From Bacteroidota bacterium (lineage in GTDB: Bacteria > Bacteroidota > Bacteroidia > UBA7662 > CANHCV01), in assembly GCA_947501265.1 (NCBI GenBank), contig CANMVY010000014.1, positions 1 to 53,153 of the forward strand: a DNA stretch of 53,153 bases, in the 5' to 3' direction. A model generated the notes under the pieces. That model worked only from the letters and a program-made list of their open reading frames with translations, was not told the DNA's origin and did no database searches. Position numbers and translations under genes: made by a program. Below, in pieces: positions 34,252 to 43,964 of the stretch. Position 1 is the first letter of the stretch. Every line of letters begins with the position of its first letter.

Positions 34252-35517
34252 TTAGCGCATGGTGCTTCTCATTCCAGCATCCATCCGTAAAAGAATTGCC
34301 ATTAAAATGGAAAACGCCCAAAGAGATGAACCCCCATAACTGATGAATGGGAGAGGAATACCAATAACGGGTAGAATTCCCATGGTCATCCCCAAATTGA
34401 TGAGAACGTGGAAAAAAATGATGGATGCTACTCCATAAGCGTAGATTCGACCGAATTTGGTGGGCATCCGTTCGCCGATGTGGATGATTCGGAAAAGCAA
34501 CAAGCCAAATAAAATGATGAGCACGGTACTTCCTACAAACCCCCATTCCTCGCCGATGGTACAAAAAATAAAGTCGGTGGTTTGTTCCGGAACATAATCG
34601 AATTTGGTTTGGGTTCCATTGAGCCAACCTTTGCCTAAAAATCCACCCGAACCGATGGCGATGAGCGATTGGTTAACGTTGTAACCCGCACCGGAAGGGT
34701 CTTCAATTTTACCCAACAGCAGCAGGATGCGGGTTTTTTGGTGCTCTTGTAAAATGTGTTCGAAAGCGTATTGAACGCCATAAATAATGGCTGTTGATGC
34801 CGCCGTCCAAGTGATGGCAGTAATGCTTGCTTGTTTTTTACGGCGGGAAAACAAAACGTAAAGCAACATGAATACGCCCACCGAGCCGTACAAATAAGGA
34901 GCGGGGATGAGGATGGATAAAACAATGGCAGCAATGGTTGCCAACCCCAGGACCAGGTAGATGATGCTCAGGCCCTCCCGTTGCAAGACAAAAATAAAAC
35001 TGGCATACACCAAGGCCGAACCTGTATCTCGGGATAGAATGATAAGGAACGCCGGCACCAAAATGATGAATGCAGAAATGAGCTGGGTGGTTTGGTTCTC
35101 AAGCCGAACATCGTAACTGGAGAGGTAGCTGGCAACCATCAAACACGTGGCTAACTTGGCAAATTCTCCGGGCTGAAGCCCTACTGGTCCAATTTGGATC
35201 CAGGCCTTTGCACCGTTCACCTCTTTCCCCAGGAAGATGGTTGCGACCAGTATCCCGATCATAATGATGTAGGATATGGAGGCCATTCCTTCGAAAAGTC
35301 GGTAATCCATGGAGAAGAGAACGACGAATAAAAAAACGGAGGTAAGAATCCAAACGGCTTGACGGCCGGCGGCATGTTCCCAATTGAATGGTCCTCCCAT
35401 TTGTGGGCTGTACACAGCGGCATGAATGGCAACCCAGCCAATCAAGACCAATGCCAGCATGAGGATCAGCGTTGGGCGATCGATGTACTTGAAAGGGTTT
35501 TCCTGTTTACCGGCCAT
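34252..35517 (-). CDS. rodA: RodA, SEDS peptidoglycan glycosyltransferase
   Basis: Integral inner-membrane glycosyltransferase that polymerises lipid II for side-wall elongation, paired with PBP2. The 421-residue protein has about ten membrane segments and the SEDS hallmarks: IGWVAIHAAVYSP near the N-terminus, LQPGEFAKLATCLMVASYLS, SRDTGSALVYASF (the catalytic Asp region), NVNQSLIAIGSGGFLGKGWLNGTQTK, PEQTTDFIFCTIGEEWGF and LPFISYGGSS. The ATG at 35517 gives a normal N-terminus but lies 52 bp inside mrdA, in another frame. It is the last core gene of the rod-shape operon. Confidence 0.95.
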   Translation of the reverse strand: MAGKQENPFKYIDRPTLILMLALVLIGWVAIHAAVYSPQMGGPFNWEHAAGRQAVWILTSVFLFVVLFSMDYRLFEGMASISYIIMIGILVATIFLGKEVNGAKAWIQIGPVGLQPGEFAKLATCLMVASYLSSYDVRLENQTTQLISAFIILVPAFLIILSRDTGSALVYASFIFVLQREGLSIIYLVLGLATIAAIVLSILIPAPYLYGSVGVFMLLYVLFSRRKKQASITAITWTAASTAIIYGVQYAFEHILQEHQKTRILLLLGKIEDPSGAGYNVNQSLIAIGSGGFLGKGWLNGTQTKFDYVPEQTTDFIFCTIGEEWGFVGSTVLIILFGLLLFRIIHIGERMPTKFGRIYAYGVASIIFFHVLINLGMTMGILPVIGIPLPFISYGGSSLWAFSILMAILLRMDAGMRSTMR

Positions 35518-37415
35518 ACCGCTTGGGGTTTTAAGGTGTCTGTTGGATTGGGTTTTGGCTTGTCACCGTTTTCCCCAGGCTTGGTTGCTGGAGGATTGGG
35601 GTTCACGTAGCCGGGGTATTTGTGAAGCAACGAACCCTCCAACATCCGCTTTTCCAGTGCGGGACGTGAGATGGAATCGTGCAAGTATTTTTCGATGAGC
35701 AAAGAGCTGATGGGAGCGGCCCATGTGGCCCCAAATCCTGCATTTTCAACGTAAGTGGCGATGGCGATTTTGGGGTTGTCTTTGGGGGCAAAAGCAATAA
35801 AAATGGAGTGATCTTCTCCGTGAGGATTTTCAGCGGTTCCTGTTTTTCCGCACATGGAGACTCCTGGAATTTTGGCGATGGTTCCCGTACCTCCTTCGAT
35901 TACTTTTTCCATCGCGTCCACCAAATAATTGAAGTATTCTTGTTGAACCCCGGTTTGGTATTTTTCAACCTTATTTTTGGGGCCTTTTCGAATAATGTGA
36001 GGGGTGAAGTAATGCCCGCGATTAGCAATAGCACAGGCGTAATTGGCCATTTGAATGGGCGATACCCCCAACTCTCCCTGCCCGATGGCCAAGCTCAGAA
36101 TGGTAGCGCCTCTCCATCTCCAACCTTTGTTAACTTTATCGTAAAACTCGGCCGTTGGTAAATTTCCTTTTACCTCGCCAGGTAAATCGATGCCGGTTTT
36201 TTTCCCAATTCCGAAGCGTTGAACTGCAGCGTACCAATCTTTGTAATTGCGGTCTACTTGGTTATCGCGATCTATCATGCGCAGAAAGACGTTGCAATAA
36301 TAAGCATTGCAGCTGGTTTGAATGGAAAATTCAAAATCAACCGGAGAGCGGTGGGCGTGGCAACCCACGTGAATGGCGCCGTTGTATCCGCCGAAACAGT
36401 TAAACGTGGTATGCACATCAATAACACCTCGCTGCAAACCGATCAGCCCGTTGATGGCTTTGAAGGTAGAACCTGGAGGATAACTTGCTCCCTTAATGGG
36501 TCGATTAAACAGGGGTTTTAGCGGATCTTTTGCGAGGGAAGCAAAGGTTTTCCCTCGATTTCTTCCTACCAACTTATTTGGATCGAAAGTGGGAGCGCTC
36601 ACAAAACAAAGGACTTCACCGGTAGAAGGATCGATGGCTACAACGGATCCAATTTTGTTGGTCATCAATTTTTCCGCATAGGTTTGAAGTTCAATATCGA
36701 GGGACGTTTGAAGGTTTTCACCTGCTTTGGCCGCTACGTCTTCCGCACCATCTTTGTAACGTCCTTGCGGCCTTCCTTTTACATCAAAATACTGATAGGA
36801 AATTCCTTTTACACCCCTTAAACGTTCCTCGTATTCCTTCTCAATTCCCGTAATACCCACATAATCACCCGGATTGTAGTATTGGGTCGCATCTTTGTCC
36901 AACTGTTCTTGGTTGATCTCCCCTAAATACCCAAAAATTTGTCCGCCACTGCCATAGGGATAATTTCGGGTGTACGTTTTTTCAGCGTAGAATTGAGGGA
37001 AATGGTAGAGACCTTCTTGAACTTTTGCATATTCTTCAACACTGAGCTGGGAAATGAAAATTTGCGGACGGTACATGCTAAATCCGACCTGCTTTCGTAG
37101 TTCGGCCATGCGTTTGGTGAAGTATTCGGGTTCGAGGTCCATTAATCGGCAAAAGGTAATGGAATCGAATTCAACGGGTAAGTTTTTAGGAACGAATTTG
37201 ATGTCGAAAAAGGGGCGATTGATCACCATTAACTTTCCTTTTCGGTCGATGAGGCTTCCCCGCGCGGGTCGGATGATGAGTTTTTTAATGGCGTTGTTTC
37301 GCGCGGCTTCAATGTAAGAAGAATCAATGACTTGGATGTAAAAGAGTCGGCCAACGAAAACGGTGAACACGGTAATGATGAAGACCATCAATACTACCCG
37401 ATTGTAGCTGTTCAT
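35466..37415 (-). CDS. mrdA: Penicillin-binding protein 2 (elongation transpeptidase)
   Basis: Class B PBP that cross-links peptidoglycan during elongation. In 649 residues there is one N-terminal membrane anchor (about 5-27), the pedestal domain (RPARGSLIDRKGKLMVINRPF; EYAKVQEGLYHFPQFYAEKTYTR in parts), and the transpeptidase domain with SYPPGSTFK (SxxK), SCNAYYC (SxN) and MCGKTGTAENPHG (KTG). The C-terminal 50 residues are a Pro/Lys/Asn-rich tail whose end is encoded over the start of rodA. Its ATG overlaps the mreD stop as ATGA. Confidence 0.96.
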   Translation of the reverse strand: MNSYNRVVLMVFIITVFTVFVGRLFYIQVIDSSYIEAARNNAIKKLIIRPARGSLIDRKGKLMVINRPFFDIKFVPKNLPVEFDSITFCRLMDLEPEYFTKRMAELRKQVGFSMYRPQIFISQLSVEEYAKVQEGLYHFPQFYAEKTYTRNYPYGSGGQIFGYLGEINQEQLDKDATQYYNPGDYVGITGIEKEYEERLRGVKGISYQYFDVKGRPQGRYKDGAEDVAAKAGENLQTSLDIELQTYAEKLMTNKIGSVVAIDPSTGEVLCFVSAPTFDPNKLVGRNRGKTFASLAKDPLKPLFNRPIKGASYPPGSTFKAINGLIGLQRGVIDVHTTFNCFGGYNGAIHVGCHAHRSPVDFEFSIQTSCNAYYCNVFLRMIDRDNQVDRNYKDWYAAVQRFGIGKKTGIDLPGEVKGNLPTAEFYDKVNKGWRWRGATILSLAIGQGELGVSPIQMANYACAIANRGHYFTPHIIRKGPKNKVEKYQTGVQQEYFNYLVDAMEKVIEGGTGTIAKIPGVSMCGKTGTAENPHGEDHSIFIAFAPKDNPKIAIATYVENAGFGATWAAPISSLLIEKYLHDSISRPALEKRMLEGSLLHKYPGYVNPNPPATKPGENGDKPKPNPTDTLKPQAVWPVNRKTLSSTSIAQR

Positions 37416-37936
37416 CTTGCTTTATTTTTTCGGAAGGCCGATGGAAAATAACGAAGGATGAAGACCAAAATTCCGGTAAAAAAGGCATTGATCGTTCCGT
37501 AATACAAAACAGAGGGAGTTTTTCCAAGGTCCAAATACTCTACGGAAAACAAAAAGATTTGATGGGCCCAAACCAAAGGCAATGCGTACAATAAAAACTG
37601 TCCGGATGTAAGTTGATCGGGGCCATGAGCGCCTACTTCGTCACCTTGTTCTCGTTGATTCAAGGTGTTCAACCACAATGGGGCGATGAAACCCAGAAAA
37701 ACGGCCGAAGAAGTATGAATTCCCGCCGAATCGCCGAAGGCATCGATGGCGTAACCGGTTGCAAATCCGAGTAGGATGTGCACGAAATGCGGCCACTCTC
37801 GGGGAAGCAACAACAGAAAAAATACGTAAATGGAAGGGTTTACGAACGCCAAGGCATCGACCCGATCAAGAACAAACGTCTGCAAGAAAAACACCAGCAG
37901 AAAACGCCACAACTGAAGAAAAATGATTCTACTCAC
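37412..37936 (-). CDS. mreD: Rod shape-determining protein MreD
   Basis: A 174-residue inner-membrane protein with about five hydrophobic helices (LWRFLLVFFLQTFVLDRV; NPSIYVFFLLLLP; FVHILLGFATGYAIDAFGDSAGIH; SAVFLGFIAPLWL; FTGILVFILRYF), the normal size and pattern of MreD. It helps assemble the elongation complex with MreC. The start is a GTG at 37936 that overlaps the mreC stop by 8 bp. Sequence identity in this family is low, so the identification relies on topology, the FGDSAGIHTSSAVF motif and the gene order. Confidence 0.9.
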   Translation of the reverse strand: MSRIIFLQLWRFLLVFFLQTFVLDRVDALAFVNPSIYVFFLLLLPREWPHFVHILLGFATGYAIDAFGDSAGIHTSSAVFLGFIAPLWLNTLNQREQGDEVGAHGPDQLTSGQFLLYALPLVWAHQIFLFSVEYLDLGKTPSVLYYGTINAFFTGILVFILRYFPSAFRKNKAR

Positions 37937-38762
37937 GAACGGTTGGTTTACTGGTTTCGTCCAATTTTTTAAGTTCTTCCTTGAAAAGGTTTCTAACTAC
38001 ATACACGTAACTCAGTTTCCCTAAATCTTCAAAATACCTGATCTTGAGCTGATAATTACCTTCTTCACCGCCTTTGAAAATTGCAGTTACCTTGCCCACG
38101 GGAAAATCAACCGGATAGGAAGAGTAATAATCGGCTACCACCGTATCTCCTTTGCGCACTTTTTCGTAGCCTGGAATGTCGTTCAACGTTCCTTCGTTGA
38201 AATCGTCCCCGTCCCACGTCATGGTAGCAATGTGATTTAGTCGCTTCAACCTCGCAGGGAATCGATAATCGATGTTGATGATAGGTACGACCGTTGCAAA
38301 TTTGGGTGATACGGCGACCACTTTTCCCACAACCCCCTTGTTTCCAATAACGGCATCATCCACTCGAATTCCCGCCAAGGCACCTTGGTCGATGGTAAAT
38401 CGGTTTTGTTTTTCCCGAAGGGAAACCCGAATCAATCGAGCTGCAATGAAATCGTATTGTTGTTTTCCGCTGTCGATGCGGTGAACGAGGGAAGCGGTAT
38501 CGAACCTTTTCGAGGATAACAATTCGTTTTTTAGGCGGGCATTTTCTTCGGCCAATTGGCGATTTACACGACCTAATTCAACGTATTCGGTGATTTCTGT
38601 TTCCCAAGAACGGAATTGTCCAACGATTTCGCTGCTACCTTGAACAAAAATGGAATCGTGGTACAATCGATCTTTTCTCAATTGACTAACACAAACAATT
38701 TCCAGGATCAGAAAAACCAGGAAAGGGTGGTAGCGCAGAATGAGAAAAAGGATCAGCCGCAC
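37929..38762 (-). CDS. mreC: Rod shape-determining protein MreC
   Basis: A 277-residue periplasmic scaffold of the elongation complex, anchored by one N-terminal helix (about 3-26). A coiled coil (about 40-80: ETEITEYVELGRVNRQLAEEN in parts) precedes the beta-rich MreC domain with VIGNKGVVGKVVAVSPKFATVVPIIN and DTVVADYYSSYPVDFPVGKV. The start is a GTG at 38762, two bases after the mreB stop. Position and domains are typical. Confidence 0.94.
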   Translation of the reverse strand: MRLILFLILRYHPFLVFLILEIVCVSQLRKDRLYHDSIFVQGSSEIVGQFRSWETEITEYVELGRVNRQLAEENARLKNELLSSKRFDTASLVHRIDSGKQQYDFIAARLIRVSLREKQNRFTIDQGALAGIRVDDAVIGNKGVVGKVVAVSPKFATVVPIINIDYRFPARLKRLNHIATMTWDGDDFNEGTLNDIPGYEKVRKGDTVVADYYSSYPVDFPVGKVTAIFKGGEEGNYQLKIRYFEDLGKLSYVYVVRNLFKEELKKLDETSKPTVRE

Positions 38763-38764
38763 GC

Positions 38765-39802
38765 TTAACCGTTTTTAGTCATCAAGAAACTAAAGTTATT
38801 GATATTTTTCAGGGCGATTCCGGTACCGCAAACCACGGCTTTCAACGGATCTTCGGCAACGTGAACCACCAATTTGGTTTTCTGCGCAATTCGTTTATCG
38901 AGTCCACGAAGCAATGCGCCTCCACCGGTGAGGTAAATTCCTGTTTCGAAAATATCGGAGGAAAGTTCAGGTGGGGTAATTTCCAAGGCCTTCAATACCG
39001 CCGTTTCAATTTTACGGATGGATTTATCCAAAGCGTGAGCAATTTCGGAATAGTTCACCTTGATTTGACGCGGAGTACCGGTAATCAAATCGCGGCCAGA
39101 TACGGCGTAATCCGGTGGAGGATTGTCCAACTCGGGAATGGCCGCGCCTACGTTGATTTTGATTTGTTCGGCGGTGCGCTCTCCAATCAAAATTTTATGT
39201 TCGGTACGGATGTAATCCAAAATGTCTTGGGTGAATTGGTCACCGGCGGTGCGCACCGATTGGTCGCAAACAATACCGGCTAAGGCAATCACCGCAATTT
39301 CGGAAGTTCCCCCGCCAATATCGATGATCATGTTGCCTTTCGGTTCTTCCACGTCGATTCCCATACCTACAGCAGCTGCCATCGGCTCGTGAATCAAATA
39401 CACTTCTTTAGCACCTGCGTGTTCTGCCGAGTCGATTACCGCACGTTTTTCCACTTCGGTAATTCCAGATGGAATGCAAATAACCATTCGCATGGGCGGT
39501 TTGAAAAGGCGCTTACTACCTTTGAAAATCAAATCAATCATGCCGCGAATCATGGCTTCAGCATGGGTAAAGTCGGCAATAACGCCATCGCGCAACGGGC
39601 GAATTGTTTTGATTCCCTCGTGCGCTTTCCCGTGCATCTGCATCGCCTGACGGCCAATGGCAATCACTTTGTTCGTACGTTGATCTACCGCCACAATCGA
39701 CGGTTCGTCAATCACAATTTTATCTTTGTGAATAATAAGGGTATTTGCTGTACCCAAATCGATCGCAATTTCTTGCGTGAAAAAGTCAAAAAGGCCTGCC
39801 AT
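38765..39802 (-). CDS. mreB: Rod shape-determining protein MreB
   Basis: Bacterial actin that guides side-wall synthesis in rod-shaped cells. The 345-residue protein has an amphipathic N-terminus (MAGLFDFFTQE), phosphate-1 loop AIDLGTANTLI, the connect and phosphate-2 region MIIDIGGGTSEIAVIALAG, and the adenosine motif YLTGGGALLRGLDKRI, all intact. It is the first gene of mreB-mreC-mreD-mrdA-rodA. Its promoter at 39825-39832 gives a leader of about 15-20 nt. Confidence 0.98.
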   Translation of the reverse strand: MAGLFDFFTQEIAIDLGTANTLIIHKDKIVIDEPSIVAVDQRTNKVIAIGRQAMQMHGKAHEGIKTIRPLRDGVIADFTHAEAMIRGMIDLIFKGSKRLFKPPMRMVICIPSGITEVEKRAVIDSAEHAGAKEVYLIHEPMAAAVGMGIDVEEPKGNMIIDIGGGTSEIAVIALAGIVCDQSVRTAGDQFTQDILDYIRTEHKILIGERTAEQIKINVGAAIPELDNPPPDYAVSGRDLITGTPRQIKVNYSEIAHALDKSIRKIETAVLKALEITPPELSSDIFETGIYLTGGGALLRGLDKRIAQKTKLVVHVAEDPLKAVVCGTGIALKNINNFSFLMTKNG

Positions 39803-39824
39803 GTTTAATCCGCGTTGTAACCAA

Positions 39825-39832
39825 CAAAATTA
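39825..39832 (-). promoter_or_regulatory. -7 element of the rod-shape operon
   Basis: The minus strand reads TAATTTTG, an exact TAnnTTTG match, 22 nt upstream of the mreB ATG. Confidence 0.52.
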
Positions 39833-39872
39833 AATCAAAATCAGTGGCTTTCGGTCGTTTGTGAATAAAAAA

Positions 39873-39906
39873 AATTTGAAAAAATGAATCTGTTTTTTTT
39901 CAAATT
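39873..39906. terminator. A/T-only inverted repeat between the mfd operon and mreB
   Basis: A perfect 12-bp inverted repeat (AATTTGAAAAAA at 39873-39884 with TTTTTTCAAATT at 39895-39906). It lies just downstream of the mfd-linked gene's stop and upstream of the mreB promoter. A/T hairpins are weak terminators, so the role is uncertain. Confidence 0.4.
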
Positions 39907-39936
39907 AAAATGCTGAAAAAGAACAGATTAGGTAAG

Positions 39937-40536
39937 TTATTGAAATCCCATTTTCTTTTCCCACTCGGCTGCCTCGGGCGGACTCAGTAACTTTTCGGAT
40001 TGGATGATTTTTCCGGAAGAAACCACCTGTTGAATCATTACCTTTTCGCCCATCTTCCGAATGTAAAACGTATCCATTGGTTGGGTTGAGTTTCCGTAGA
40101 AATAATCGAACTCTTCCCATTGGTCCTTTTGGTAAGCGATTTTTTTACGAACCCGATTTTGTTCATCCAAAAATTCGATATTCCCCCGATGGGTTTTCTT
40201 CAAAAAGAGGCGAAATGGCTTGAATCCGAAGTATTTCTCTTGCACTTTCCATTCCTTTTGGATGGGTTTTCCTTGCATTTCGATCCTCCATTCTTCTTTC
40301 TCTCCCCATTGCTTTTTCCAATCGTATTGATTTCCCCAATAAGCAAAAACGGCATGTCCTACGCCCACGGCCAAAGCTTGAAGCAAGGCAAAGAAAAGAA
40401 ACAATTTTTTCGCTTTCTGAAACTCTGATTTTTGGTTTTTTCGCTCGTAGATGTACGACCAAATCACCCCAACCACTAGCAGCACAAAAGCGATTTGAAA
40501 CGCCAAATTGTAGTCGGAAAGTTTTACTAAAATCAT
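39937..40536 (-). CDS. Hypothetical membrane protein coupled to mfd
   Basis: A 199-residue protein with two N-terminal transmembrane helices (about 9-28 and 43-62), with a basic connector (YERKNQKSEFQKAKK), then a soluble, charged, Trp/Tyr/Phe-rich C-terminal domain (WGEKEEWRIEMQGKP; EEFDYFYGNSTQPMDTFYIRKMGEKVMIQQVVSSG in parts). No family was recognised. The ATG at 40536 overlaps the mfd stop as ATGA, so it is translated with mfd. A longer reading frame to 40665 would lie inside mfd and is rejected. The soluble part likely faces the cytoplasm or the periplasm; topology is undecided. Confidence 0.72.
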   Translation of the reverse strand: MILVKLSDYNLAFQIAFVLLVVGVIWSYIYERKNQKSEFQKAKKLFLFFALLQALAVGVGHAVFAYWGNQYDWKKQWGEKEEWRIEMQGKPIQKEWKVQEKYFGFKPFRLFLKKTHRGNIEFLDEQNRVRKKIAYQKDQWEEFDYFYGNSTQPMDTFYIRKMGEKVMIQQVVSSGKIIQSEKLLSPPEAAEWEKKMGFQ

Positions 40537-43500
40537 GAGGTGGTTTGAAGAATGTCTTGCAAAAGTACAAAGGCTTCCCGCAATTGGTGAACCATTTGCC
40601 ACTCCAATTGAATGCTTTCTCCCCTTTGTTTGAACTGCATTTTTTCGGGATGTTGCTGGGCCCACGCTAAAATTTGACCGAATACCGGACTTTGGTAAAA
40701 TCGTTCTACGTTTCCAGCCACCAAGTGTCCCCGCATTTTGCTGTTTTTGAGAACCAATTTCTCAATTCCCAGCTGTTTTGCCAGTCTGCGCAAACGAATG
40801 ACTTCCAACAAATTAAGTCCAGCTTTCGGCATGGGTCCGAAACGATCCTCCAATTTTTTCTTGAAAGCTTCTATGCTTTCGTCGCTTTCATCCAAATTAT
40901 CCAATTCCATGTACATGGCTAACCGTTCGGTGGTGTTGTTTACGTAATTTTCGGGTAAAAATGCGTCAATTTCGGCTTCGACTTGGCAATCGCGAACAAA
41001 CGGACGATCGGGTTGATCTTGGAAAAGATCTTTGAACTCGTCGTGCTTCAATTCCTCAACGGCTTCGTCCAAAATTTTGTGGTACATTTCAAAACCAATT
41101 TCGCTGATGAAACCGCTTTGTTCGCCTCCCAATAAATTCCCCGCTCCGCGGATGTCGAGGTCTTTCATGGCTACATTGAAGCCGCTCCCGAGGTCGCTGA
41201 ATTCTTCGATGGCTTTGAGGCGGCGGCGGGCTTCATTGGTGAGCGATGTTAAAGGCGGCACCACCAAATAACAAAACGCCTTGGCATTGCTTCGGCCTAC
41301 TCGTCCCCGCATTTGATGCAAGTCGCTCAGGCCGAAATTCTGAGCTTGATTAATGATGATGGTATTGGCGTTGCTGATGTCAATACCACTTTCAATGATG
41401 TTCGTGGCCAACAAAACATCGTAGGCTCCGTCCATGAACGCCATCAGCGTTTCCTCCAATTCATCGCCTTCCATTTGCCCGTGGCCTACGCAAATGCGGG
41501 CTTCTGGAACCAATTTTTTAAGGAAGGCCGCAATTTCTTGGATGTTTTTTACCCGATTGTGAACGAAGAAAACCTGACCGCCACGGGCTATTTCAAAACG
41601 AATGGCTTCCCGAATTTTATCCTCACTCATGGTCATTAATTCGGTAGAAACCGGCTGACGATTCGGAGGAGGCGTATTGATCACCGAAAAATCCCGCGCA
41701 CCCATCAGGGAAAATTGAAGGGTTCTTGGAATGGGAGTGGCCGTTAAAGTTAACGTATCTACATTTACTCGGAAGGCTTTCAATTTCTCTTTGACCGAAA
41801 CACCGAACTTCTGCTCTTCATCGATGATCAAAAGACCTAAATCTTTGAACTTCACATTTTTACTCACGATGGCATGGGTGCCAATGACGATATCGGCTTT
41901 TCCATTTTCAAGGGCTGCATACACTTCTTTGGTTTCTTTGGTCGATCGGAAGCGATTCAAATAGTCAACCTTTACCGGGAAATCGGCCAATCGTTCCGAG
42001 AAAGTTCGGTAGTGTTGGAAGGCCAACAAGGTGGTAGGAACCAAAATGGCCACCTGTTTTCCGTCGCAAGCGGCTTTGAAGGCGGCACGGATGGCCACCT
42101 CGGTTTTTCCGAATCCAACGTCACCGCACACCAAGCGGTCCATGGGAATTTCCTTTTCCATGTCGGTTTTAACCGCTTGAATGGCCTTGGCCTGATCGGG
42201 AGTTTCTTCGTAGATGAAGTTCGACTCCAGTTCGTACAATAAATAATTATCAGGTCCGAAGGCAAATCCCTTTTGCGCCCGTCGTTTGGCGTACAACAAA
42301 ATCAAATCTTTGGCGATGTCTTTTACCTTCGATTTGGTTTTTGTTTTAAGTTTCTCCCAAGCGTCTGATCCCAATTTATTCAATTTGGGGTCGGCATTTT
42401 CGCTTCCGCTGTATTTGCTGATTTTGTGGAGTGAGCTGATGCTCACGTAAAGCAAGTCGTTATCGCGGTAGAGAAGTCGAACGGCCTCTTGCAATTTCCC
42501 TTGTGCTTCGAGTTTTTCCAGGCCGTCGTACCGACCAATTCCGTGATCGATGTGCACCACCAAATCGCCGCGCTGCAGATTTTTCAACTCTTTTAGCGTG
42601 AGGGCGCGGCTCTTCAACTTGAAATTTTTCAGGCGATAACGGTGGTAACGCTCAAAAATTTGGTGGTCGGTAAAGATGGATAATCCCGTTCCCGGGTCGA
42701 TAAATCCTTCGTGAATGGAGACAAAAACGGGATGGAAAGGCACCTTATGCTCCAAATCCTGAAAAATGCGGTAAAGTCGTTCATATTGTCCGCGGCTATC
42801 GAAAAAAATGATGTTTTGAATTTCTTTTTTCTCGTTGTTCCGCATTTGATTGGCCAACATCACGAAGTTTTTTCGAATGGCCGTTTGGGGCGTTGCTCCC
42901 CATTCCAGCTTTTCGATTCCCGAGGGTGCGGCGCTAAAATACACCAATGCGGCTCGTTCTAATTCTTGGCCCAAACTGTTCACCGATTCGTAGCATTCGG
43001 TCGGAATGGGCCATTGGCGAACTTCTCCGGGGCTGGATTGCCCCAACTTTTCCCAAGTTTCCAGTGCTTTCTCTTGGATGGATTCTAATTTTTCTTGGAT
43101 GATTTGGAAATCGGAAATCCAAACGTGGAGGTTACCTTCTAAATAGGAGATCAGTGAGGCACGTTTCTCCAGCGCCAATTGCCTTTGCACGTTGGGGAGG
43201 AGACGAAATTGCTTGAAATTTTCAAGGGAAAGTTGATTTTCAACGTCGAAAGTGCGGATGCTTTCCACCTCATCGCCGAACAGTTCGATTCGGTAGGGGT
43301 AATCGTTGGAAAAACTAAAAACATCGATGATTCCACCTCGGATGGAGAATTGCCCGGGTTCGTACACAAAATCCACCCGATCAAAGCCGTATTCCACCAA
43401 AACCTCGAAGAGGAAATCGATGGAAAGGGTTTGGCCGACGGCCACTTCCAAGGTATTTTGTTCAACCGATTGCCGATTGATGACTTTTTCGGCCAGGGCT

Positions 43501-43919
43501 TCGGGGTAGGTAACAACGATTTGGGGTTGTTTGGATTTTTGTGAAAGTTGATCGAGAACTTCGGCTCGCAGCAAAAGGGAAGAAGAATCCGGATCGGTTT
43601 CGGCATAGGGTTCCGTTCCCGTGGAGGGGAAAAACAAAACCGATTCTCGAGGAAGAAAGGCTTCTACGTCGTTGAAGAAATAAGCGGCCGTTTCGTGGTC
43701 GGGAAGCAATGCTAAATGATGCGTTCCGGCCGCACGTGCTGAAACGGCGAAAAGCAGTGATTTGAGGGAACCCGGAACTTGGTTCAAGCAGAGGGGAGTG
43801 CGTTGTTGAGCGAACGATTGAATTTTTTGAAATTCTTTTCGCTGTTGATACAACGCAAAAAGCCCTTCCAAAAGGTTGGAGGGCGTTATTTTTCCTTCGT
43901 TTCCGGGAGCAATGAGCAC
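40533..43919 (-). CDS. mfd: Transcription-repair coupling factor
   Basis: DNA translocase that removes stalled RNA polymerase and recruits UvrA. The 1128-residue protein has the UvrB-like N-terminal module (FFPSTGTEPYAETDPDSSSL; VDFVYEPGQFSIRGGIIDVF), the RNA-polymerase interaction domain (GDLVVHIDHGIGRYDGLEKL; LLYRDNDLLYVSISSLHKI), the two RecA-like domains with Walker A CGDVGFGKTEVAIRA and DEEQKFGV, motif III TATPIPRTL, motif V/VI IIESGIDISNANTIIIN and QMRGRVGRSN, and the C-terminal domain. The start is taken as the GTG at 43919, preceded at 4 nt by a -7 element; a TTG a few codons further in is possible. Confidence 0.97.
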   Translation of the reverse strand: MLIAPGNEGKITPSNLLEGLFALYQQRKEFQKIQSFAQQRTPLCLNQVPGSLKSLLFAVSARAAGTHHLALLPDHETAAYFFNDVEAFLPRESVLFFPSTGTEPYAETDPDSSSLLLRAEVLDQLSQKSKQPQIVVTYPEALAEKVINRQSVEQNTLEVAVGQTLSIDFLFEVLVEYGFDRVDFVYEPGQFSIRGGIIDVFSFSNDYPYRIELFGDEVESIRTFDVENQLSLENFKQFRLLPNVQRQLALEKRASLISYLEGNLHVWISDFQIIQEKLESIQEKALETWEKLGQSSPGEVRQWPIPTECYESVNSLGQELERAALVYFSAAPSGIEKLEWGATPQTAIRKNFVMLANQMRNNEKKEIQNIIFFDSRGQYERLYRIFQDLEHKVPFHPVFVSIHEGFIDPGTGLSIFTDHQIFERYHRYRLKNFKLKSRALTLKELKNLQRGDLVVHIDHGIGRYDGLEKLEAQGKLQEAVRLLYRDNDLLYVSISSLHKISKYSGSENADPKLNKLGSDAWEKLKTKTKSKVKDIAKDLILLYAKRRAQKGFAFGPDNYLLYELESNFIYEETPDQAKAIQAVKTDMEKEIPMDRLVCGDVGFGKTEVAIRAAFKAACDGKQVAILVPTTLLAFQHYRTFSERLADFPVKVDYLNRFRSTKETKEVYAALENGKADIVIGTHAIVSKNVKFKDLGLLIIDEEQKFGVSVKEKLKAFRVNVDTLTLTATPIPRTLQFSLMGARDFSVINTPPPNRQPVSTELMTMSEDKIREAIRFEIARGGQVFFVHNRVKNIQEIAAFLKKLVPEARICVGHGQMEGDELEETLMAFMDGAYDVLLATNIIESGIDISNANTIIINQAQNFGLSDLHQMRGRVGRSNAKAFCYLVVPPLTSLTNEARRRLKAIEEFSDLGSGFNVAMKDLDIRGAGNLLGGEQSGFISEIGFEMYHKILDEAVEELKHDEFKDLFQDQPDRPFVRDCQVEAEIDAFLPENYVNNTTERLAMYMELDNLDESDESIEAFKKKLEDRFGPMPKAGLNLLEVIRLRRLAKQLGIEKLVLKNSKMRGHLVAGNVERFYQSPVFGQILAWAQQHPEKMQFKQRGESIQLEWQMVHQLREAFVLLQDILQTTS

Positions 43920-43923
43920 AGTG

Positions 43924-43931
43924 CAAAGGTA
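43924..43931 (-). promoter_or_regulatory. -7 element of mfd
   Basis: The minus strand reads TACCTTTG, an exact TAnnTTTG match, ending 4 nt before the GTG at 43919. Leaderless initiation is implied if both assignments are right. Confidence 0.5.
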
Positions 43932-43964
43932 AGTTCTACGGTTGAAAATCGCTTCGATTTCTGC

